From: Skermanella sp. TT6
GTDB lineage: Bacteria > Pseudomonadota > Alphaproteobacteria > Azospirillales > Azospirillaceae
Direction: 5' to 3'
DNA: 64,000 nt
Assembly: GCF_016653635.2 (NCBI RefSeq)
Contig: NZ_CP067420.1
Location: 4,428,001 to 4,492,000, forward strand
In this document: positions 58,191-64,000 of the stretch, one piece after another
Layout: every line of letters starts with the position of its first letter
Position numbering within the stretch: the stretch's first letter is position 1
Notes under the pieces: generated by a model
Told to the model about the DNA's origin: nothing
The model's input: only the letters and a program-made list of their open reading frames with translations
The model's database searches: none
Program-made: the position numbers and the translations under genes

Positions 58191-58658
58191 TCAGACCGTC
58201 GGGCCCCCGATGATCGGGAAACGGGTCTTGATCTGCCGGCTCAGCGTGTCGCGGACCTGGCGGTAGAAGCTGAGGCGGGTCTCGCGGTTGCCGTCGATCA
58301 TCGAGGGGTCGAGGGTGTTCCAGAACTCGACGTCGCAGGCCATGGTCCGGGTCATCTCGACGGCCCGGTGCTGGGCCTCCGGCGACAGGGAGATCACCAG
58401 GTCGAACGAGGTGTCCTCCAGGAAGTCGAAGGTCTTGCAGCGGTGCCGCGACAGATCGATGCCGATCTCGTCCATCACGGCGATGACGAAGGGGTCGGGC
58501 TCGCCCTCGCGCACGCCGACCGAATCCACATAGATGCGATGGCCGTGGAAATGCTTCATCAGCGCTTCGGCCATCGGCGACCGGATCGCATTGTAGGTGC
58601 AGGCGAACAGCACGCTGGTGACGTTGGCGCTGTCGAACGCGCTGTTCGGGTCGTCCAT
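58191..58658 (-). CDS. Low-molecular-weight protein tyrosine phosphatase / ArsC-like
   Basis: A 155-residue protein with the P-loop FACTYNAIRSPMAEAL (C-x5-R-S) that defines LMW-PTPs and thioredoxin-linked arsenate reductases. The general acid Asp would be in the FWNTLDPS region. The place after hisD and UPF0262 is conserved in alphaproteobacteria. The extra Cys pair of Staphylococcus-type ArsC is not evident, so phosphatase is the safer call. Starts 20 bp after the preceding gene. Confidence 0.87.
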   Translation of the reverse strand: MDDPNSAFDSANVTSVLFACTYNAIRSPMAEALMKHFHGHRIYVDSVGVREGEPDPFVIAVMDEIGIDLSRHRCKTFDFLEDTSFDLVISLSPEAQHRAVEMTRTMACDVEFWNTLDPSMIDGNRETRLSFYRQVRDTLSRQIKTRFPIIGGPTV

Positions 58659-58678
58659 GTGCGTCCGCTCCGCCCCCG

Positions 58679-59158
58679 TCACCCGCGGATATGCAGGACG
58701 CAGATCAGGGTGAACAGCCGGCGCGCCGTGTTGTGGTCCACCTGGACCTTGCCGGCGAGCCGTTCGCGCAACAGCTCGGACCCTTCGTTGTGAAGGCCGC
58801 GCCGTCCCATGTCGATCGCCTCGATCTGCGACGGCGACGCCTTCTTGATCGCCTTGTAATAACTGTCGCAGATCATGAAGTAGTCGCGCACGATGGTCCG
58901 GAACGGGGTCAGCGGCAGCAGGACCTTGCTCAGGTCCTGGTCGGCGGTATCCCGGATGTCGAACAGCATGCGGTTGTCCTCCATGCTGAGATGGAGGTGA
59001 TAGGGGCCGGAGTCGGGGCATTCGTCCGGCCGGAAAAGATTGTCCTCGAGCAGGTCGAAGATCGCCACCGCCCGTTCGTGCTCGACCTCGGCGCTGCGCC
59101 GGACGACGCTGCGCTCGTCGAGGGCGACATGAACGATGCGGTGGTTGGATTCTGTCAC
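58679..59158 (-). CDS. UPF0262 family protein
   Basis: A 159-residue soluble protein (HRIVHVALDERSVVRRSAEV..., then FDLLEDNLFRP and YFMICDSYYKAIKKASPSQI). It matches the UPF0262 family found almost only in alphaproteobacteria, of unknown function. The GTG start at 59158 overlaps the hisD stop as GTGA, so it is co-translated with hisD. Confidence 0.88.
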   Translation of the reverse strand: MTESNHRIVHVALDERSVVRRSAEVEHERAVAIFDLLEDNLFRPDECPDSGPYHLHLSMEDNRMLFDIRDTADQDLSKVLLPLTPFRTIVRDYFMICDSYYKAIKKASPSQIEAIDMGRRGLHNEGSELLRERLAGKVQVDHNTARRLFTLICVLHIRG

Positions 59159-60465
59159 CGGGGGGCTCCATTCAGTCGGATCGACACGGAAAGCGCGTGC
59201 GCGCCGAGTCCCTCGGCTTCGGCCAGCGCCACGGCGGCGGGTCCGATGGCGCCGAGGCTGCCCGGGTCGCACCCGACCAGGGTCGTGCGCTTCATGAAGT
59301 CGAGCAGGTTGAGACCGGACGAGAACCGGGCGCTCCGCGCCGTCGGCAGCACGTGGTTCGGCCCTGCGACATAGTCGCCGATGGCTTCGGGCGTGTGCCG
59401 GCCGAGGAAGATGGCGCCGGCGTTGCGGATGCGGGCGGCCAGCGCGTCCGGGTCGGCCACCGCCAGTTCCAGGTGCTCCGGCGCTAGGCGGTCGACCAGC
59501 GGCACCGCCTCGTCGAGGTGCGAAACCACGATGACCGCGCCGTGCTCGCGCCAGCTCTCGCCCGCGATGGCTGCGCGCGGCAGCGTCTTCAGGTGACCGT
59601 CCACCGCCCGCTTGACGGCTTCGGCGAAACCGGAGTCGTCGGTGATCAGGATCGCCTGGGCGCTGGTATCGTGCTCCGCCTGGGACAGCAGGTCGGCGGC
59701 GATCCAGGCGGGATCGTTGGCGCCGTCGGCCACCACCAGGATCTCCGACGGGCCGGCGATCATGTCGATGCCGACGGTGCCGAAGACCTGCCGCTTGGCG
59801 GCCGCGACGTAGGCGTTGCCGGGCCCGACGATCTTGTCCACCGGGCGGATGGTCTCCGTCCCGTAGGCCAGCGCGCCGACCGCCTGGGCGCCGCCGATCC
59901 GGTAGATCTCGTCCACGCCGGCGAGCCGGGCGGCCGCCAGCACCAGCGGGTTGAGCTTCCCGTCGGGCGTCGGCACGACCATGGTGACCCGTTCCACGCC
60001 CGCGACCTTGGCCGGCAGCGCGTTCATCAGCACCGAGCTGGGATAGGCCGCGGTGCCGCCGGGTACATAGAGGCCGACCGATCCCACCGCGGTCCAGCGG
60101 GCGCCGAGGCGGACGCCGGCCCCGTCCGTGTAGGACAGGGCTTCGGGCTTCTGCCGCCGGTGGAAATCCTCGATCCTGGCGGCGGCGATCTCGAGGCTGT
60201 CCAGCAGGCCGGGATCGATGGAGGCGACCGCCCCGTCGACCTCTTCCGGTGCGACGCGCATGGTGCCGGCCGTCAGCGTGACGCGGTCGAACCGGGCGGT
60301 ATAATCCAGCACGGCCGCATCGCCGCGCTGGCGTACGTCGGCCAGGATCGCGGAGACGGCGTTCTGGACGTCCTCCTGGGTTTCCCGCTTCGCGCCCAGC
60401 AGGCCGGCGAAGGCCGCCTCGAACCCCGAGTCGCGGCTGTCAAGGTCAAGCGGCATCAACGGCAT
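59155..60465 (-). CDS. hisD: Histidinol dehydrogenase
   Basis: A 436-residue zinc enzyme performing the last two oxidations of histidine synthesis, L-histidinol to L-histidine, with NAD+. Family motifs are [34 protein letters not shown], the zinc ligands near [13 protein letters not shown], and APEHLELAV with the catalytic Glu-His. ATG 60465 (or 60456) overlaps the hisG end by 20 (or 11) bp. Ends in GTGA overlap with UPF0262. Confidence 0.97.
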   Translation of the reverse strand: MPLMPLDLDSRDSGFEAAFAGLLGAKRETQEDVQNAVSAILADVRQRGDAAVLDYTARFDRVTLTAGTMRVAPEEVDGAVASIDPGLLDSLEIAAARIEDFHRRQKPEALSYTDGAGVRLGARWTAVGSVGLYVPGGTAAYPSSVLMNALPAKVAGVERVTMVVPTPDGKLNPLVLAAARLAGVDEIYRIGGAQAVGALAYGTETIRPVDKIVGPGNAYVAAAKRQVFGTVGIDMIAGPSEILVVADGANDPAWIAADLLSQAEHDTSAQAILITDDSGFAEAVKRAVDGHLKTLPRAAIAGESWREHGAVIVVSHLDEAVPLVDRLAPEHLELAVADPDALAARIRNAGAIFLGRHTPEAIGDYVAGPNHVLPTARSARFSSGLNLLDFMKRTTLVGCDPGSLGAIGPAAVALAEAEGLGAHALSVSIRLNGAPR

Positions 60466-61123
60466 CCCTGAAACTGTCGATCCAGCCGCCGATCTCCTCC
60501 GGCCGGGTCTTGTAGGCGGCCCGGTTGACGACCAGGCGCGACGTAATCTCTGCGATCCTCTCGATCTCCACAAGGCCGTTGGCACGCAGGGTCGAGCCGC
60601 TGGACACGAGGTCGACGATCCGGCGGCACAGGCCCAGCGTCGGCGCCAGTTCCATGGCCCCGTTCAGCTTGATGCATTCGGCCTGGACGCCGCGCGCGGC
60701 GAAATGTCGCCGGGTGATCTCGGGATACTTGGTCGCCACCCGGATATGGCTCCAGCGCGCCGGATCGTCGCCTTCCACCATCTCCTCGGGTTCCGCGACG
60801 CTGAGCCGGCACTTGCCGATCCCGAGGTCGAGCGGGGCGTAGATCTCCGGATAATCGAACTCCATCAGCACGTCGTTGCCGGCGACGCCGAGATGGGCGG
60901 CCCCGAACGCGACGAAGGTCGCGACGTCGAAGGAGCGGACCCGGATGATGCTGATATGCGGAAGGCTGGTGGCGAACCGGAGCTGGCGGCTGTTCTCGTC
61001 GTCGAAAGCCGGTTCCGGCACGATCCCGACGCGGTCCAGCATGGGCCGGACCTCCTGCAGGATGCGCCCCTTCGGCAAGGCCAGGACCAGCGGTTCGTTC
61101 GCCGGTATTGACGGGATTGGCAA
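60446..61123 (-). CDS. hisG: ATP phosphoribosyltransferase, short form
   Basis: A 225-residue enzyme joining ATP and PRPP in the first, feedback-regulated step of histidine synthesis. Motifs are [30 protein letters not shown] and [15 protein letters not shown] (PRPP loop). The short form lacks the C-terminal regulatory domain and needs HisZ, which is not in the window. There is no ATG: the TTG at 61123 is chosen because CTGGAG lies 6 bases upstream. First gene of the operon hisG-hisD-UPF0262-phosphatase-CopD-like. Confidence 0.95.
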   Translation of the reverse strand: MPIPSIPANEPLVLALPKGRILQEVRPMLDRVGIVPEPAFDDENSRQLRFATSLPHISIIRVRSFDVATFVAFGAAHLGVAGNDVLMEFDYPEIYAPLDLGIGKCRLSVAEPEEMVEGDDPARWSHIRVATKYPEITRRHFAARGVQAECIKLNGAMELAPTLGLCRRIVDLVSSGSTLRANGLVEIERIAEITSRLVVNRAAYKTRPEEIGGWIDSFRDAVDAA

Positions 61124-61276
61124 CGGTTTCTCCAGAACTGAGCGGCTCGACGCGAGTGATAGCACAAACGGCGCGGTTGTCACGCCTCTGCGATCCCGGC
61201 CGGCCCGGGACAGCGGATTGCCAGTGGGCGGGGGCGCGGGCATACTGCGCCGGACCAAGAAAAGGGGTAAGGGCGA

Positions 61277-62233
61277 ATGTATGGACGTAAACGGGTGCTG
61301 GTCACCGGTGGCGCCGGGTTCCTCGGGTCATTCCTGTGCGAGCGGCTGCTTGGCGAAGGATGCGAAGTCATATGCGTCGACAATTACTTCACGGGATCGC
61401 GCGAGAATATCGTCCACCTGCTGGACAATCCCTATTTCGAAGTGATCCGCCACGACATCACCTTCCCGCTCTATGTGGAAGTGGACGAGATCTATAATCT
61501 GGCGTGCCCCGCATCGCCGATCCATTACCAGTTCGACCCGGTCCAGACCGTCAAGACCAGCGTGCACGGGGCGATCAACATACTGGGACTGGCCAAGAGG
61601 GTGAAGGCCAAGGTCTTCCAGGCCTCGACCAGCGAAGTCTACGGCGACCCGTCGATCCATCCGCAGACCGAGGGATACTGGGGCAACGTAAACCCGATCG
61701 GCCCGCGCGCCTGCTACGACGAGGGGAAGCGCTGCGCCGAGACGCTGTTCTTCGACTATCACCGCCAGTACCGGCTGAACATCCGGGTCGCCCGGATCTT
61801 CAACACCTATGGGCCGCGCATGCATCCGCAGGACGGCCGCGTGGTGTCCAACTTCATCGTGCAGGCCCTGCGGGGCGAGCCGGTGACGCTCTACGGCGAC
61901 GGCAGCCAGACGCGGTCCTTCTGCTACGTGGAAGACCTGATCGAGGGCTTCGTCCGCCTGATGGCGGCGCCCGACGACGTTATCGGACCGATCAACCTGG
62001 GCAATCCGGGGGAATTCACCATCCGGCAGCTCGCGGAACTGGTGATCGACATGACCGGGTCGAAATCCGAGATGGTCTTCAAGCCCCTGCCCCAGGACGA
62101 CCCGACGCAACGCCGGCCGGACATTTCCCGCGCGAAGGAAAAGCTGGATTGGGAGCCGACGGTCCCGCTGAAGGAAGGCTTGGCGCGGACGATCGCCTAT
62201 TTCGAGCGGAAACTGCCGGAATGGGAGGGCTGA
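61277..62233 (+). CDS. UDP-glucuronate decarboxylase (UDP-xylose synthase) type epimerase
   Basis: A 318-residue extended SDR. The NAD motif [11 protein letters not shown], the Ser in [14 protein letters not shown], and the catalytic Tyr/Lys in [10 protein letters not shown] match UXS enzymes, as does [18 protein letters not shown] makes UDP-xylose from UDP-glucuronate in the cytoplasm for glycan synthesis. A dTDP-glucose dehydratase is less likely because of the WGNVNPIG signature. Divergent from hisG; a 16-bp-stem hairpin follows. Confidence 0.9.
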   Translation: MYGRKRVLVTGGAGFLGSFLCERLLGEGCEVICVDNYFTGSRENIVHLLDNPYFEVIRHDITFPLYVEVDEIYNLACPASPIHYQFDPVQTVKTSVHGAINILGLAKRVKAKVFQASTSEVYGDPSIHPQTEGYWGNVNPIGPRACYDEGKRCAETLFFDYHRQYRLNIRVARIFNTYGPRMHPQDGRVVSNFIVQALRGEPVTLYGDGSQTRSFCYVEDLIEGFVRLMAAPDDVIGPINLGNPGEFTIRQLAELVIDMTGSKSEMVFKPLPQDDPTQRRPDISRAKEKLDWEPTVPLKEGLARTIAYFERKLPEWEG

Positions 62234-62248
62234 CCGGTTAGGTCGTCG

Positions 62249-62291
62249 CCCGCGGGCCGGCCCGGTCCAGGGGAACGGGCCGGCCCGCGGG
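62249..62291. terminator. Bidirectional GC hairpin between uxs-like gene and ptsN
   Basis: A perfect 16-bp inverted repeat (CCCGCGGGCCGGCCCG and its complement) with an 11-base loop between converging genes. No T run, but a strong stem and the position suggest a shared transcription stop. Confidence 0.7.
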
Positions 62292-62316
62292 TCCATGCCA
62301 GGGCATGGCCGCCGGT

Positions 62317-62775
62317 TCAGGCGGCGTGACTCGCCTCGCCCTGGGTCAGCAGCGCATAGATGGCTTCCGCACTGTCGGAGCCGCGCAGCTTGTCGCACAT
62401 CGTTCCGTCGCGGAGCAGGCGGGACACCCGGGCCAGGGCCTTGAGGTGGTCCGCGCCCGCCGCTTCCGGCGCCAGCAGCAGAAACATCAGGTCGACGGGC
62501 TGGTCGTCGATGGCGTCGAAATCGACCGGTCTTTCGAGCCGGGCGAAGACTCCATGGACACGGTCCAGGTTGGCAAGCTTGCCGTGCGGAATGGCGATGC
62601 CATGCCCCACGCCCGTCGTGCCGAGCCTTTCCCGTTCGAGCAGCACGTCGAAGATCGCGCGTTCGTGCTGCCCGGTCAGTTCCGCCGCCTTCTTCGCCAG
62701 CTCCTGCAACGCCTGCTTCTTGCTGCCGGCGCGCAGGTTGGCGATGATGCTCTGGGGCGTGATCAGATCAATCAT
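62317..62775 (-). CDS. ptsN: Nitrogen PTS EIIA component
   Basis: A 152-residue EIIA-Ntr. The phosphorylated His is in GIAIPHGKLAN, and the fold's first helix has MIDLITPQSIIANLRAGSKK. It is a regulatory phosphocarrier (with PtsP and NPr) controlling potassium uptake, carbon/nitrogen balance and sigma-54-linked functions, not sugar transport. It lies 22 bp after hpf in the classic rpoN-hpf-ptsN order. Confidence 0.95.
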   Translation of the reverse strand: MIDLITPQSIIANLRAGSKKQALQELAKKAAELTGQHERAIFDVLLERERLGTTGVGHGIAIPHGKLANLDRVHGVFARLERPVDFDAIDDQPVDLMFLLLAPEAAGADHLKALARVSRLLRDGTMCDKLRGSDSAEAIYALLTQGEASHAA

Positions 62776-62797
62776 ATGCTTTTACGGCGACGCCTGG

Positions 62798-63460
62798 TCA
62801 GGCGTCGGCTCCCTCAGTGCCTTTGGGATCGATCCAGCCGACGTTCCCGTCTTGCCGGCGGTAGATCATGTTCAGGCCGCCATGGGCGCGGTTGCGAAAC
62901 ATCAGGGCCGGAAGTTCGGCCAGGTCCATGCGCATGACGGCCTCGCTGACCGTGAGCGTGTCGATGGCGGTGGTCATCTCGGCGATGACCACGGGCTGGG
63001 GATGCCCGTCGTGGCCGTCCTGCGGCGAGGGCGCTGCGTCATGGGTGTCTTCGTCATACCCGTCGATATGGGCTTCGTCGGGCTCCGCTTCCAGGATGTA
63101 CTGGCTCGCGGGGAGCGGGGCCAATGCTACGGCGCCGTCCGCTCCCTCGACGTTGTCGCCATGCTTGTGGTGGTCCTTCAGGCGGCGCTTGTAGCGGCGA
63201 AGGCGCTTGGCGATCTTGTCGGCGGCGGTATCGAAGGCGGGATAGGGCTCGTTGGCCTCGCCGTTGCTCTGCAGCAGGATATTGCGGCCGACATGCACCG
63301 AAATATCGGCTTTGAACAGGTGGGCCTCGCGCGAGAAGACCACGTTGGCCTCGATCGGACGGCCGAAATACTTGCCTACGATGGCGGTTAGGCTCTCATC
63401 GACGTGGGTTCGCAGCGCGTCCCCGACGTCAAGCTGTTTGCCTTTGACGGATAGGTGCAT
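62798..63460 (-). CDS. hpf: Ribosome hibernation-promoting factor, long form
   Basis: A 220-residue protein. The N-terminal S30AE domain (1-~105, MHLSVKGKQLDVGDALRTHV) binds the 30S decoding centre, a variable His/Asp-rich linker follows, and the C-terminal domain (~160-220, LTVSEAVMRMDLAELPALMF, then GGLNMIYRR) dimerises ribosomes to 100S. The length fits long HPF. The ATG at 63460 is chosen over the longer frame. Between rpoN and ptsN. Confidence 0.93.
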   Translation of the reverse strand: MHLSVKGKQLDVGDALRTHVDESLTAIVGKYFGRPIEANVVFSREAHLFKADISVHVGRNILLQSNGEANEPYPAFDTAADKIAKRLRRYKRRLKDHHKHGDNVEGADGAVALAPLPASQYILEAEPDEAHIDGYDEDTHDAAPSPQDGHDGHPQPVVIAEMTTAIDTLTVSEAVMRMDLAELPALMFRNRAHGGLNMIYRRQDGNVGWIDPKGTEGADA

Positions 63461-63632
63461 GACGTAGGTTGTCCGGAGTTCTGGGCCCGTAGATGGGATC
63501 ATGCAGGGCGACGTCACTGCTGGGCCGTGACGAAGGTGACGCCTCCCCAAAGTTGACGAACAGCCTCATGGCTGCAACCGTTCCCGGATTGGCGGAGTCC
63601 GGCCTTCTACCGCAGATCCGCCGGGGTCAGTC

Positions 63633-64000
63633 TCACAGTCTCATGGACTTTTCGCGGCGGCGCTGGACCGATGACGGGATCCGCATGGCCTCACGATACT
63701 TTGCCACCGTGCGGCGCGCAATCTCGATCCCATCCGATTTGAGAATCTCGACGATCCGGTCGTCGGAAAGGATGCCTTCCGGGGGCTCTCCGTCGATGAG
63801 AGCCTTGATCCGGAAGCGCACCGCCTCCGCCGAGTGGGCGGCCTCTCCCCCGGCGCCGTTGATCGAGGAGGTGAAGAAGTACTTCAACTCGAACACGCCG
63901 CGCGGAGTCGCCATGAACTTGTTGGTCGTGACACGGCTGACGGTCGACTCGTGCATGCCGATCGCCTCCGCGATGTCGCGCAGGATCAGGGGCCGCAGAT
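63633..64000 (-). CDS. rpoN: RNA polymerase sigma-54 factor, C-terminal part (runs off window)
   Basis: The 3' 368 bp of rpoN; the 5' end lies beyond the window. It contains the core/DNA-binding region: [20 protein letters not shown] (helix-turn-helix for -12 recognition) and the RpoN box [10 protein letters not shown] near the C-terminus, which contacts the -24 element. Sigma-54 directs nitrogen, flagellar and other enhancer-dependent promoters. hpf starts 172 bp after its stop; that spacer has no gene. Confidence 0.95.
   Translation of the reverse strand, partial: LRPLILRDIAEAIGMHESTVSRVTTNKFMATPRGVFELKYFFTSSINGAGGEAAHSAEAVRFRIKALIDGEPPEGILSDDRIVEILKSDGIEIARRTVAKYREAMRIPSSVQRRREKSMRL

Overview
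The window is GC-rich chromosomal DNA of an alphaproteobacterium. Gene order (hisG-hisD-UPF0262-LMW phosphatase; rpoN-hpf-ptsN), an ArsR-methyltransferase regulator leading metF-metH, two chemoreceptors and a receiver-only regulator point to the Rhodospirillales, probably the Azospirillum/Skermanella group. The lineage is inferred from gene content, not measured. No rRNA, tRNA, CRISPR array, complete insertion sequence or prophage was seen.

Left part (1-20.8 kb): small membrane and hypothetical proteins, an MFS exporter, a Nu-class-like GST, a chemoreceptor, a lytic transglycosylase-like protein, a PIN-domain toxin with its putative His-rich antitoxin, a TerB-like protein, a SPOR-containing D,D-carboxypeptidase, a single-domain response regulator, hutH, a medium-chain acyl-CoA ligase, a YbaN-type membrane protein, a short lipoprotein, a YciA-type thioesterase, parE, a CBS-domain protein, a pentapeptide-repeat protein and a CheZ-like phosphatase.

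Accessory patch 1 (20.8-24.1 kb): the C-terminal remnant of a cytosine-5 DNA methyltransferase, an orphan lipoprotein, a cold-shock-domain/YbjQ-like/transmembrane hybrid, a 5'-truncated acyl-homoserine-lactone synthase fragment and a winged-helix (Mrr-N-like) protein ending in an RMF-like motif. mlaA-mlaC follow. Next comes the methionine module: an ArsR-methyltransferase regulator behind a perfect 16-bp palindrome, then metF and metH.

Accessory patch 2 (31.4-38.4 kb): a 0.6-kb gene-free nest of inverted and tandem repeats, a second chemoreceptor, a nucleotidyltransferase-fold gene overlapping an orphan partner, a 138-bp paired-hairpin repeat, and a DUF4062-TPR protein whose seven TPR-like units are encoded by near-identical 129-bp DNA repeats. 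This protein is the best candidate for an undescribed, possibly defensive, system.

Right part (38.4-64 kb): a FIST-domain protein (NosP-like) translationally coupled to a three-PAS hybrid histidine kinase (putative NO sensing), a DUF1127 protein, an unusual cytochrome P450, a form II CO-dehydrogenase-like cluster (coxG, then S-L-M) followed by a cytochrome c, a ferric-iron-type ABC transporter whose ATPase lies convergently, a stress-type SDR, an orphan sugar-type ABC ATPase, and a fic gene interrupted by one in-frame stop next to a VbhA-like antitoxin. The end holds the his operon, a UDP-xylose synthase-type epimerase, and ptsN-hpf-rpoN (rpoN runs off the window). Short palindromic repeats, including a three-copy family starting TTGCGCCATGGGCGCAACC, lie between genes throughout.
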